This document shows, piece by piece, positions 33,896 to 42,647 of a DNA stretch of 64,000 nt. The stretch covers positions 62,001-126,000 of the forward strand of contig NZ_JACJQN010000013.1 of assembly GCF_014696675.1 (NCBI RefSeq), given 5' to 3'. The position numbers and the translations under genes were made by a program. A model generated the notes under the pieces. The model did not search any database and was not told the origin of the DNA. It saw only the letters and a list, made by a program, of their open reading frames with translations. Source of the stretch: Phormidium tenue FACHB-1052. Its GTDB lineage: Bacteria; Cyanobacteriota; Cyanobacteriia; Phormidesmidales; Phormidesmidaceae. The first letter of the stretch is position 1; every line of letters starts with the position of its first letter.

Positions 33896-34640
33896 GGTGT
33901 GCTTGCGGAACAACCGTGGGGCGGGCGCTGCCCACCATTTCCCCAAAATTCATCTCGGATTGGGCCAAAGCCTCGATTAGGGCTTCGGAATGGGCTACAG
34001 CACCAAACACGCCGCCCTGCATTTTGACCATCTTCAGCGCGGCCAGGTGGTTGCCGTAGTCCGTAGCGCCCGTGCAGTCAGACAGCAGCAGGCACTCGTA
34101 GCCGCGATCGTTGGCGTCGCGCATGGTGGTGTGGACACATACGTCGGTGGTGATACCCGCCAAAATCAGGTTGCGAATGCCTTTGCGGGTCAAAATTAAA
34201 TCTAAATCGGTGGCGTAGAAGCAGCCTTTGCCGGGCTTGTCGATCACCACTTCGCCGGGCAGGGGTTGCAGTTCAGGGATGAGTTCCCAGCCGGGTTCGC
34301 CGCGCACTAAAATGCGCCCGCAGGGGCCGGGGTCACCAATGCCAGCGCCGATTTGGCGCGATCGCCACTGTTTGTTCTCCGGCAGGTCTGACAGATCGGG
34401 GCGATGGCCCTCGCGGGTGTGGATGATGGTGAAGTTGCGATCGCGCAGCACCTCTAGCAGCCTGGCGATCGGTTGAATGGGGGCGCGGGTAAGCGACAGG
34501 TCGTAGCCCATCTTGTCGACATAGCCGCCGATGCCGCAAAAATCGGTCTGCATATCAATCACAATCAGCGCCGTATTTTCGGGCCGCAGATCCCCGTCGT
34601 AGGGGTATGGATACGGCTCGGCTTCAACAAAAATTCCCAT
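33882..34640 (-). CDS. biuH: Biuret hydrolase-like cysteine hydrolase
   Basis: 252 aa with GGAGAGAGCCC before the ATG. Catalytic D29 ([11 protein letters not shown]), K135 (IDKPGKGCF) and C168 ([17 protein letters not shown]) have exactly the spacing of the D36-K142-C175 triad reported for Rhizobium biuret hydrolase. The stretches [29 protein letters not shown] and [15 protein letters not shown] also match my memory of that enzyme, as does [20 protein letters not shown]. Biuret hydrolase converts biuret to allophanate and ammonia. The gene lies between permease and ATPase genes of an importer. RutB-like ureidoacrylate hydrolases are the main alternative, but the specific stretches favour BiuH. 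Confidence 0.77.
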   Translation of the reverse strand: MGIFVEAEPYPYPYDGDLRPENTALIVIDMQTDFCGIGGYVDKMGYDLSLTRAPIQPIARLLEVLRDRNFTIIHTREGHRPDLSDLPENKQWRSRQIGAGIGDPGPCGRILVRGEPGWELIPELQPLPGEVVIDKPGKGCFYATDLDLILTRKGIRNLILAGITTDVCVHTTMRDANDRGYECLLLSDCTGATDYGNHLAALKMVKMQGGVFGAVAHSEALIEALAQSEMNFGEMVGSARPTVVPQAHPTFS

Positions 34641-34669
34641 GGGCTCTCTCCAGTTGAATAGCTAATGGC

Positions 34670-34754
34670 GCACTGTAGATTGGGTTATAGCGAAGCGGCA
34701 CCCAACGAATCTGCCGCTGTTGGGTTGCACTGCGTTTCACTCAACCCACAGTGC
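34670..34754. mobile_element. 85-base MITE-like element inside the operon
   Basis: The ends GCACTGT and ACAGTGC are perfect 7-bp inverted repeats, followed inward by GGGTT/AACCC-type sequence. Inside are nested palindromes built of TTGGGTT and CAACCCA. It has no coding capacity and sits in the 156-base gap between the second permease gene and biuH. Repeats based on GTTGGGTT...AACCCAAC are scattered in many cyanobacterial genomes. Confidence 0.55.
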
Positions 34755-34796
34755 AAAGCATTCCTACAAAATGCTTTAAAAGACGGTGGCAAACTG

Positions 34797-35726
34797 TTAC
34801 TCCTGAGCTTGTCCCAATGCTCCCGGTGCGCCGGTTAATGTGCGCTTGGGCGAGCAGGTAATCACCATAATCAGCAGGGTCAAAATGTAGGGTGAGGCGT
34901 TGAATAAGTAGTAATAAGCGTCAATGCCTACCGACTGGAGGGCAGGGCCGATCGCCTGGGCACCGCCAAACAGCAGCGAGGCGTAGAGACACTGCACCGG
35001 GTTCCAGCGGGCAAAAATCACCAGGGCCACGGCCATCAAGCCCTGACCGCTAGAGATTCGCTCTGACCAGCTGCCGGGGTAAAACAGCGATAGCGATGCG
35101 CCGCCAATACCAGCCAAAAAGCTGCCCGCCACAATGCTGGCCATGCGCACCTTAAAGATTGAAATCCCCATTGCCTTGGCGGCATCGGGGCTGTCGCCCA
35201 CAGCGCGGATCAGCAGACCCCAGCGACTAGAGCGAAAGAACCACTGCATCAGCGGGGCGATCGCCACCCCCAAAATAAACAGCGGGCTAATGCTCAGGGC
35301 CGACTCTAGCTGAGGAATTTGAGTCCACCCCGCCAGGGACAACGTCGGTAGTTGGGGCGCTGAAGGCTGAATGAAGGGCTTACCCAAAAAGAACGCCAGG
35401 CCGCTGCCAAAGATGATCATGGCAATGCCCACCGCCACGTCATTCACCCGAGGCTGCTGGGCCAGCCAGCCGTGAATTAGCCCCAAGAACATACCGGCCA
35501 CACCGGCCACAATCACCCCCAGCCAGGGTGACCCGGTTAGATACGACACGGCGTAGGCGCTCATCGCCCCCATCAGCAGGGTGCCTTCTAGGCCAAGGTT
35601 GATCTTGCCGCTTTTTTCGGTCAGACATTCTCCCAGACTGACCAACAGAAAGGGTGCGCTCCCCCGCAGGGTTCCGGCAATAATGGCAAGGGGTACCCCC
35701 CACCAGCCCAACACTTCACTGGCCAT
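34797..35726 (-). CDS. ABC transporter permease, BMP/nucleoside-import type (second)
   Basis: 309 aa, preceded by GGAGAG at a good distance. It has about eight to nine membrane helices. The motifs TLRGSAPFLLVSLGECLTEK-G-INLGLEGTLLMGAM and RAVGDSPDAAKAMGIS are family markers of the YufQ/RnsD branch (BPD_transp_2). It forms the membrane channel with the other permease at 35874. It belongs to the seven-gene operon, 147 bases after the first permease gene; that gap contains three short consecutive hairpins. Confidence 0.9.
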   Translation of the reverse strand: MASEVLGWWGVPLAIIAGTLRGSAPFLLVSLGECLTEKSGKINLGLEGTLLMGAMSAYAVSYLTGSPWLGVIVAGVAGMFLGLIHGWLAQQPRVNDVAVGIAMIIFGSGLAFFLGKPFIQPSAPQLPTLSLAGWTQIPQLESALSISPLFILGVAIAPLMQWFFRSSRWGLLIRAVGDSPDAAKAMGISIFKVRMASIVAGSFLAGIGGASLSLFYPGSWSERISSGQGLMAVALVIFARWNPVQCLYASLLFGGAQAIGPALQSVGIDAYYYLFNASPYILTLLIMVITCSPKRTLTGAPGALGQAQE

Positions 35727-35873
35727 GGTTCTAACTCTCCGTGGGTGTGATTGCAGACGGTCAAGAAACGAAATTCAGGTGCGAATATAGCGGCCTCTCG
35801 TCCCCCCGTTCCTGCTTCCGAGGCAGGGTGTCAGTTCAGGGTGAAAGACCCATTCGGACTCGTGTAAATCCGG

Positions 35874-36971
35874 CTAAACCGGGGTGGCCGTGGCCACAGG
35901 GGGCAAAGGCCGCACCTTGGGGGGGCGCTCTTTAAAAATTGGCAGCCGCCCGTAGAGCGAATCGCTGTAGAGCACCGACAGAAACACAATGCCCTGGAAC
36001 ACCATCACCGTGGCGTCAGGCAGGCCATGGCTGCGCTGCAAAATGCCGCCGCTGGCGAGAATACCGCCTAGGAGCAGGGCCACCAGGCTGGCTGCGATCG
36101 GGTTGTGGCGGGCAATAAAGGCCACCAGCACGCCGCCGTAGCCGTAGTTCGCGTTCAGCGATTCGTTGGCGCGACCGTGGACGGCAGCCACCTCAACCAT
36201 CCCCGCTAGACCGGCACAGGCTCCGCCCAAAAAGCAGATTGCCAAGGTGAGCTTGCCCACGGGTAGCCCCGCCACCCGCGCCGCCCGCACATTGCCCCCA
36301 GCGGTGCGCGCCGCAAAGCCAAAGGTGGTGCGCTGAATCAAGAAGTAGGCCAAACCGCAGGCAATTAGCCCCAGCACCAGACCGTAGTGCACCCGGCTGC
36401 CAGGCAAATTGCCCAGCATGTGCATTTCAGGCAGGGGATAGCTAGAGGGCTTGTTGAGGGAGCTGGGGTCTTTCATCGGGCCGTTGACCATGTGGTTGAG
36501 CAGCGCGATCGCGATGTAGTTCATCAGCAGGCTGCTAATAGTCTCATTCACCGCTCGGTAATGCCGCAGCGCCCCCACAATGGCAATCCAGATGCCGCCC
36601 GCCGCCATCCCGGCCAGGGCCATGCCCAACTGCACTCCAGGGGTGGGCAACCCCCAACCTCCCAAAGTGAGGCCACCGGCCACAGCGGCCAGCCCACCCA
36701 GCACCAGCGCCCCTTCGTTGCCGATAATCACCAGGCCCAGCCGAGCTGGTAGCGCCGTACACAACGCGCTCAGCATCAGCGGCGACGCCTGAATCAGCGT
36801 GTTTTGAAACGAACTCCAGCTGCCAAAAGCAGCGCGGTAAATCGAGTAGTAGACCCCCAACGGGTTCGCCCCCGCCAGGCCGCAAAACAGGCCAAATATC
36901 ACCAGCGCCGCCAGCAGCGCCCCAGTGGGAATGCAAATTTTTTCGAGAAGACTCCGCCAGCGATCGCTCAT
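35874..36971 (-). CDS. ABC transporter permease, BMP/nucleoside-import type (first)
   Basis: An AAGGAG at 36979-36984 is correctly spaced for the ATG at 36971 (MSDRWRSLLEKI), not for the ATGs further upstream, so I start there (365 aa). The protein has about nine membrane helices. LIQASPLMLSALCTALPARLGLVIIGNEGALVLGGL and the cytoplasmic loop FAARTAGGNVRAARVAGL mark the YufP/RnsC branch (BPD_transp_2 family). It pairs with the permease at 34797. It follows the binding-lipoprotein gene by 110 bases, within which AATTTTGAATTTTGAA-type repeats lie. Confidence 0.9.
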   Translation of the reverse strand: MSDRWRSLLEKICIPTGALLAALVIFGLFCGLAGANPLGVYYSIYRAAFGSWSSFQNTLIQASPLMLSALCTALPARLGLVIIGNEGALVLGGLAAVAGGLTLGGWGLPTPGVQLGMALAGMAAGGIWIAIVGALRHYRAVNETISSLLMNYIAIALLNHMVNGPMKDPSSLNKPSSYPLPEMHMLGNLPGSRVHYGLVLGLIACGLAYFLIQRTTFGFAARTAGGNVRAARVAGLPVGKLTLAICFLGGACAGLAGMVEVAAVHGRANESLNANYGYGGVLVAFIARHNPIAASLVALLLGGILASGGILQRSHGLPDATVMVFQGIVFLSVLYSDSLYGRLPIFKERPPKVRPLPPVATATPV

Positions 36972-37016
36972 AGTCATGCTCCTTACTTTTGCCAAGTAGT
37001 TAGGGGTAGGTGAGGG

Positions 37017-37072
37017 TTAAATTTTGAATTTTGAACTTTGCATTGAATTCAAAATTGAGAATTCAAAACTCT
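37017..37072. repeat. AT-rich direct and inverted repeats (AATTTTGAA/TTCAAAATT)
   Basis: Short units of AATTTTGAA and their complement TTCAAAATT, AATTCAAAA alternate and could pair into an AT-rich hairpin in the mRNA between the lipoprotein gene and the first permease gene. Such hairpins often attenuate or protect the upstream binding-protein message. Confidence 0.5.
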
Positions 37073-37081
37073 TCCTTTCAC

Positions 37082-38242
37082 TTACCCGACACTCCCCATC
37101 ACCCCTTCCGCCAGCCAGTTCATCTGCTCTAGCTCGATCGCCGTCTGCCCCAGCTCCTTGCCACCAGCAATGATGGTTTTGCCCTGGTTGTCTTTGATTT
37201 CGCCTTTGTAAATCACCAGTTCTCCAGAAACTAGCTGGGCCTGGGCGGCCTCTGCGGCCTGCTGGGCTGAGGCGCTCACCGCCGGGCCAAAGGGCGACAG
37301 CTTTAGAAAACCGTCTTTAAAACCGCCCCGCACCAGGTGGGGAATGCCGCCATTCATCAGGGTTTTACCCTGCTGCAACAGGCTGATGTAGTTTTTGTAC
37401 ACGTTCGACCAGTCCCACTCGGCCCCGGTGAGGTAGCCCTGGGGGGCCAGTTCGGACTGGTTGGCATGGTAGCCCGTGGCAAAAATGCCGCGCCGCTCGG
37501 CGGTTTCCATCACCACCTTGGGGCTATCTACATGGCAGGTGAGTACGTCGATACCCTGGTCGGCCATGCTGTTGGCCGCTTCGGCCTCGCGCACCGGGTC
37601 GGCCCAGTCGCCGGTAAAAATCACCTGAGTTGTCACGCTGGGGTCAATGCTGCGCGCCCCCAAAGTAAAGCTGTTGATATTGCGCAGCACTTGGGGAATG
37701 GGCTTAGCGCCGATGAACCCCAGCCGCTTGCTGTTCGAGGCGTGGGCGGCGACAACGCCCGCCACGTACTGAGCTTCGTCGATGTAGCCAAAATAGCTGC
37801 CGACATTCTCGGGGTGTACCCCCTCTTGGTACAGGCCGCCGCAGTGGAAAAACTGCACCTCGGGAAAGTCTTTGGCCAGGGCCAGCACGTGGGGGTCGAA
37901 GTAGCCAAAGGAGGTGGCAAAAATTGCCGTGGCTCCGTCCAGGTCGATCATGCTGCGGATGGTTTCCTGCACCGCGTTGGTTTCGGGCACGCTGGCCTCC
38001 TCAGAGGTTTTAACGCCGTCGAGGGCGTCGAGGCTGGCGCGGCCCTCGGCGTGGGCCTGGTTATAGCCATAGTCATCTTTGGGGCCGACGTAGATAAACC
38101 CCGCGGTGAGGGTGTCGCTGCCCCCCGCTGCTGTGGGGGAGGTGCTGCAACCGCTGAGTTTTACCGTCAGGCCAAAGGCACCGGTGGCCAGCAATCCCCG
38201 AATTGCCTGGCGACGGGTCACCTGAAACGTGGGTTTCCGCAT
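37082..38242 (-). CDS. BMP-family substrate-binding lipoprotein of the ABC importer
   Basis: 386 aa with a twin-arginine-like signal (VTRRQAIRGLLATGAFG) ending in the lipobox LSGC, so it is exported, probably by Tat, and lipid anchored. The mature domain has the basic-membrane-protein (BMP/PnrA-like) pattern: AGFIYVGPKDDYGYNQAHAEG, IFATSFGYFDPHVLALA, FPEVQFFHCGG and RLGFIGAKPIPQVLRNINSF. Members usually bind nucleosides or purines; here the neighbouring hydrolases suggest a ureide such as biuret. It is the first gene of the operon, and its promoter lies in the 268-base region shared with the divergent STAND gene. Confidence 0.88.
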   Translation of the reverse strand: MRKPTFQVTRRQAIRGLLATGAFGLTVKLSGCSTSPTAAGGSDTLTAGFIYVGPKDDYGYNQAHAEGRASLDALDGVKTSEEASVPETNAVQETIRSMIDLDGATAIFATSFGYFDPHVLALAKDFPEVQFFHCGGLYQEGVHPENVGSYFGYIDEAQYVAGVVAAHASNSKRLGFIGAKPIPQVLRNINSFTLGARSIDPSVTTQVIFTGDWADPVREAEAANSMADQGIDVLTCHVDSPKVVMETAERRGIFATGYHANQSELAPQGYLTGAEWDWSNVYKNYISLLQQGKTLMNGGIPHLVRGGFKDGFLKLSPFGPAVSASAQQAAEAAQAQLVSGELVIYKGEIKDNQGKTIIAGGKELGQTAIELEQMNWLAEGVMGSVG

Positions 38243-38510
38243 GGGGGATTCTCCTTAGTGAGGGTGAAAGATAGTCCAAGCTGAGGCGCTGAATGTAAGG
38301 AGAGATTACCAACACAGGCTGGGCTGGGAGGTGCGAGGAAAGTTCGCCAAAAGTACGTTTCTAATCGGATAGAGCGCGGTCGGCTCGGCAAACTGTTACC
38401 CAAGGTACAAAGTTGGGGGTAGCGCTTGGCTAGGATCAGCCCCATAGAACTCCCCCTAGGCCCCATGCCGCTTCGGTTTTAGTACAGCGAGTAGCCTTGG
38501 ATACACCACC

Positions 38511-41500
38511 ATGACCGATGACGATGCGTTAGGACTGGTTGAGCGGGTTCTCGCCGAGCGTGGGGTGGCGCTCAGCCAGCTTCAGGCGACGTTATTTCAG
38601 CAGGCCTGGGGCGATCGCACCTACCAAGACATGGCCCTGGCCCTGGACTATGAGGTGGGCTACATCAAGCAAATGGGGTCTGACCTGTGGCAGTGCCTCT
38701 CTGAACACCTCGGAGAAAAAGTCACCAAGCGCAATCTGCGGGCGGTGCTGGCTCGCCAGCTCAAGACCCCTGACCTCGCAGCCAGCAGCCCCAGTGCAGC
38801 GCCTTTTCGGCGTCGCCACGACTGGGGCGATGCCGCTACCGCCACGGTATTCTACGGACGCACCGACGAGCTGGCCCAGCTACAAGACTGGGTGCTCGGC
38901 GATCGCTGTCGGCTGGTGGGGCTGTTTGGCATGGGGGGCATCGGCAAAACCACCCTGGCGGTAAAGCTGGCCCAGCAGGTGCAAGACCGCTTTGAGGTGG
39001 TGATCTGGCGATCGCTGCGCCATGCTCCATCGGTCAACGACCTGCTCAAAGACTTGCTGGGGGTGCTATTGCCGGGAGCCAACACCGCCGCTGAGTTTGA
39101 TAGTCTGTTGCGATCGCTGCTCGATCAGCTGCGCCAGCACCGCGCTCTGATCGTGCTCGACAACGGCGAAACGATTTTGCAGCCGCGCGATCGCACCGGC
39201 ACCTATCAGCCGGGCTACGAAAACTACGCCCAGCTCTTCTACAGCCTGGGCAATGTTGACCACTCCAGCACCATCGTGCTCACCAGCCGCGAAAAACTCA
39301 AGGAGATTGCCCAGCAGGAAGGGGCGACCCTACCAGTTCGCTCCCTGCGTCTAGGGGGGCTGCCGCCCCCAGTCGGCCAGTCAATTTTCCAGACTCGAGG
39401 CCAGTTTATAGGTACCCCCACCGACTGGCAGCATCTGGTCAACCACTACGCAGGCAACCCTTTGGCCCTCAAGATGGTGGCTGCCGTGGTGCAAGACTTT
39501 TTTGATGGGCAGCTAGGGCCATTTGTGCAGATTTTGGCCCAGGGGGACTCGGTATTTGGCGACATTCGCGATCTGCTGACCCGCCAGCTCGATCGCCTTA
39601 CAACCGTCGAGCAGCAGGTGATGGCTTGGCTCGCCATTCATCGCGAGCCCGTTACCCTAGCGCAGGTGCGCGCTTACCTGGTAGCTCCCCTGGCCCTAGG
39701 CGAGCTAATCGAAGCCCTCACCAGCTTAGAGCGGCGATCGCTAATCGAGCGCGATACCCCACGGGCCAATGCTCGCAGCACGCGCTTCACCCTCCAGCCC
39801 GTGGTGATGGAATACATGACCGACTGGCTGGTGGAGCAGATCAGCCAGGCCATTTTGGCTCCGCCGACCATTGACCCCGGCCCGCTGCACACCCACGCCC
39901 TGGTTTTGGCCCAGGCTAAAGACTACATTCGCGACAGCCAAACCCGGCTAATTCTGCAACCCGTACTGGAACGGCTGCGACTGCGCCCTGACAGTTTGGC
40001 CCAGCGCCTGCGCCACCACCTCGACACCTGGCGCGGGCAGAGTTTGCCGAGCTACGCCTGTGGCAACCTGCTCAATCTGCTCCAGCAGGCTGACGTTTCC
40101 CTAACAGGCTGGGATTTTTCTGCTCAGACGATCTGGCAGGCCAACCTACAAGACAGCACCCTGCACAACGCCAACTTTGCCCAGGCCAACCTGTCGCGAT
40201 CGGTGTTTAGAGACACCTTTAGCCAGGTGCTGGCGATCGCCTTTAGCCCCGATGGCCAGCTGCTCGCCGCCAGTGATGTCAGCTACGAAATTCACCTGTG
40301 GCGGGTCAGCGATGCCCAGCCAATGCTCACCCTGCACGCCCAAGACGGCTGGTGCTGGGCGGTGGCCTTTAGCCCCAACAACCAAACCCTGGCCAGCAGC
40401 GCCAACGGCACCATCGACCTGTGGGATCTCAAAACCGGCGATCGCTACGGTCAGCTCAAAGACTCCTCCAGCCGAGTTTTTTCCCTCGCCTTCAGCCCCG
40501 ACGGGCGCTTTCTGGCCAGCGGCTGCGAAGACCACCAGATCCGCGTGTGGGATGTGCGAACCCAGACCCTAGTTCACAGTTTGGTGGGCCATACCGACGA
40601 AGTGCGATCGGTGGCGTTTTCGCCCCAGGGCTACCTGCGCGGCGGTCTGAGTCTGAGCAATTCGCGTAATGGTTCGTTTCAAAATCGCTCGGCCAGTCAT
40701 TCCTTGGCCAGTGGCAGCTACGACGGTACCTTGCGCCTGTGGGACTTGGCCAGCGGCGACAGTATTGTCATGGCAGCCGGGTCACCTGTGTGGTCGATCG
40801 CCTTTAGCCCTGACGGCCAGACCCTAGCCAGTGGCCACCACAACGGCAGCATTGGCATTTGGGATGTCGTCACCCAAACCAGGGTGCGATCGCCTCAGCC
40901 CGATCCAACGGAACTTGCAATTCAAGGGCAACAGGCGGTGCGCTCTGTGGCCTTTAGCCCCAACGGACGCACCCTGGCCAGCGGCGGCGATGACCAGATT
41001 CTGCGCCTGTGGAACTGGCAAACTGGGCAGATTGATTGGGCGGTCAAGGGCCACAGCAGCTGGATCTCAAACGTCGCCTTTAGCCCCGTGGGGGGAACAT
41101 CCACCGAAGAGAACGGCTATGTCTTAGCCAGCGCCAGCGAAGATCAGTCTGTGCGCCTATGGGATAGCCAGAAACACCAACCCCTGCGAGTGCTGCGCGG
41201 TCACAACAGCGGTGTGTGGTCAGTAGCGCTGCACCCGCAGGGTGACTACTTGGTCAGCGGTGGCCAAGATCGCCAGGTACGCCTGTGGCCGCTGACCACC
41301 CAGGCTCCTCCCCGAGGGTTTACCGGGCACGATGGCTGGGTCTTTGCTGTAGCGGTTAGCCCCGATGGCCGCTGGATTGCCAGTGGTGGCGAAGATCGCA
41401 CCGTGCGCCTGTGGGATAGCGAAACTGGGAACTGTCGCGCCACCTGGGCCGACCATAGCCACGAGGTCTGGGCTCTGGCTTTTTGTCCTCGGGGTGCGAT

Positions 41501-42266
41501 CGGGGGCGATCGCCTGGCTAGCGGCAGCCTCGACAGCACCATTCGCCTCTGGGATATCGATCGCCAGATGAACTGTGGCATTCTCACTGGCCACACTAGC
41601 GGCGTTTGGACACTGGCCATCAGCCCCGACGGTCGCCGCCTGGCCAGCGGCAGCCAAGATCAAACCGTGCGCCTGTGGGATCTTGAGTCCCAGACTTGTC
41701 TGCAAACCCTACCCTGCGAAGGCAGCTGGGTGCGGGGACTAGCCTTCAGCCCCGATGGTCGATTCCTCTCCAGCGGCGGGTCTAACGGCTATGTCATGCT
41801 GTGGGATTTGAAGCTGGGCCACCGCACCGTCATCGGCACCCACCCCAGCCTGGTGCTGGCCGTGGCCTTTAGCCCCGATGGCCAATGGCTGGCTAGCTGC
41901 GGCGGCGATGCCACCATCAGGCTGTGGAACCTGCGCACTCGCCATCCCCAACAGCCCCAGTGTCACCAAACCCTTTGCGGCCACAACAAGTGGGTGCGAT
42001 ACGTGACCTTTAGCGCCGACGGCGATCGCCTCATTAGCTGTAGCCAAGACGAAACCATTCAGGTCTGGCAAAAACTGCCGACCCCCGACGGCTTTATCTA
42101 CTGTCACGCCCAAACGCTGCGCGTGCCCCGTCCCTACGAAGGCATGGCGATCGCTGGGGTAACCGGCCTCACCGACGCTCAAAAAGCGGCCCTAGTCGCC
42201 CTGGGGGCCAGCGAAACCCCGGCCCTCAGCCCCACGCCCTCGATCGCGCCTCTGTATTCCCCGTAG
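38511..42266 (+). CDS. HTH/NB-ARC/pentapeptide/WD40 STAND protein
   Basis: 1251 aa. Residues 1-85 are the helical HTH domain seen at the start of vMAP-type proteins (LFQQAWGDRTYQDMALALDY, then SDLWQCLSEHLGEKVTK). Residues 115-440 form an NB-ARC ATPase with Walker A GMGGIGKTT (140-148), ALIVLDNGE and the GNPLALKM motif. A short pentapeptide-like stretch (LHNANFAQANLSRSVF) leads into fourteen WD40 repeats, enough for two seven-bladed propellers. The tail RVPRPYEGMAIAGVTGLTDAQ is typical of cyanobacterial members. Such proteins are thought to sense a ligand through the propellers and oligomerise with ATP. Several related bacterial STAND proteins act in phage defence. No effector enzyme domain is visible here. 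Confidence 0.85.
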   Translation: MTDDDALGLVERVLAERGVALSQLQATLFQQAWGDRTYQDMALALDYEVGYIKQMGSDLWQCLSEHLGEKVTKRNLRAVLARQLKTPDLAASSPSAAPFRRRHDWGDAATATVFYGRTDELAQLQDWVLGDRCRLVGLFGMGGIGKTTLAVKLAQQVQDRFEVVIWRSLRHAPSVNDLLKDLLGVLLPGANTAAEFDSLLRSLLDQLRQHRALIVLDNGETILQPRDRTGTYQPGYENYAQLFYSLGNVDHSSTIVLTSREKLKEIAQQEGATLPVRSLRLGGLPPPVGQSIFQTRGQFIGTPTDWQHLVNHYAGNPLALKMVAAVVQDFFDGQLGPFVQILAQGDSVFGDIRDLLTRQLDRLTTVEQQVMAWLAIHREPVTLAQVRAYLVAPLALGELIEALTSLERRSLIERDTPRANARSTRFTLQPVVMEYMTDWLVEQISQAILAPPTIDPGPLHTHALVLAQAKDYIRDSQTRLILQPVLERLRLRPDSLAQRLRHHLDTWRGQSLPSYACGNLLNLLQQADVSLTGWDFSAQTIWQANLQDSTLHNANFAQANLSRSVFRDTFSQVLAIAFSPDGQLLAASDVSYEIHLWRVSDAQPMLTLHAQDGWCWAVAFSPNNQTLASSANGTIDLWDLKTGDRYGQLKDSSSRVFSLAFSPDGRFLASGCEDHQIRVWDVRTQTLVHSLVGHTDEVRSVAFSPQGYLRGGLSLSNSRNGSFQNRSASHSLASGSYDGTLRLWDLASGDSIVMAAGSPVWSIAFSPDGQTLASGHHNGSIGIWDVVTQTRVRSPQPDPTELAIQGQQAVRSVAFSPNGRTLASGGDDQILRLWNWQTGQIDWAVKGHSSWISNVAFSPVGGTSTEENGYVLASASEDQSVRLWDSQKHQPLRVLRGHNSGVWSVALHPQGDYLVSGGQDRQVRLWPLTTQAPPRGFTGHDGWVFAVAVSPDGRWIASGGEDRTVRLWDSETGNCRATWADHSHEVWALAFCPRGAIGGDRLASGSLDSTIRLWDIDRQMNCGILTGHTSGVWTLAISPDGRRLASGSQDQTVRLWDLESQTCLQTLPCEGSWVRGLAFSPDGRFLSSGGSNGYVMLWDLKLGHRTVIGTHPSLVLAVAFSPDGQWLASCGGDATIRLWNLRTRHPQQPQCHQTLCGHNKWVRYVTFSADGDRLISCSQDETIQVWQKLPTPDGFIYCHAQTLRVPRPYEGMAIAGVTGLTDAQKAALVALGASETPALSPTPSIAPLYSP

Positions 42267-42381
42267 AGTAGACTACACTCCAGGTATCACAACTGCCCCT
42301 AACCGCTGGCTCTTGGCCCATGCCAGAGCACCCCAGCCCTAGGTTTGGAGCAGTTAACCTTATGTTGACCCAGAGGTGGCC

Positions 42382-42612
42382 ATGACATCTGAATTTGCCG
42401 TCGGCGATCGCGTCCGCCTCGCCGCCCTGCCCCCCTATTTCAAAACCGCCGACCCCATGCCCATGCTGCGTCCCGCCGATACGATTCCGTTGGGGGCCGA
42501 AGGGGTAATTCTCAACCGTCGCCCCGGCGGCTATTGGGGCATCAAATTTGATAAAGGGTCTTTTCTCGTCGATAGCCAGTTTTTAGAGCTAGCAGAAACC
42601 CCGGCAGACTAA
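42382..42612 (+). CDS. sipA: SipA, NblS-interacting protein (DUF3148)
   Basis: The ATG at 42382 (MTSEFAVGDRVRLAALPPYF) is preferred to a GTG two codons earlier; product 76 aa. The motifs [44 protein letters not shown] and FLVDSQFLEL match the cyanobacterial SipA/DUF3148 family. SipA is a small SH3-like barrel that binds the sensor kinase NblS (Hik33) and stimulates its autophosphorylation, linking to the RpaB stress response. The gene is on its own. Confidence 0.85.
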   Translation: MTSEFAVGDRVRLAALPPYFKTADPMPMLRPADTIPLGAEGVILNRRPGGYWGIKFDKGSFLVDSQFLELAETPAD

Positions 42613-42647
42613 ACTACCGGGGCCTGCAAGTCATCCCTTGTTACCAA

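Noticed and set aside
37337-38284. 315-codon frame on the plus strand
   Set aside because: It lies opposite the BMP lipoprotein gene, has no recognisable domain or RBS, and exists because of GC-rich codon structure of the real gene.
38243-38510. Guanidine or purine riboswitch upstream of the BMP lipoprotein gene
   Set aside because: I looked for the conserved cores on the minus strand and did not find them; only ordinary spacer sequence is seen.
40200-42100. Tandem DNA repeats or CRISPR-like periodicity
   Set aside because: The periodicity of about 120-130 bases comes from the WD40 codons (AFSPDG, LASG, LWD) of the STAND gene, not from non-coding repeats.
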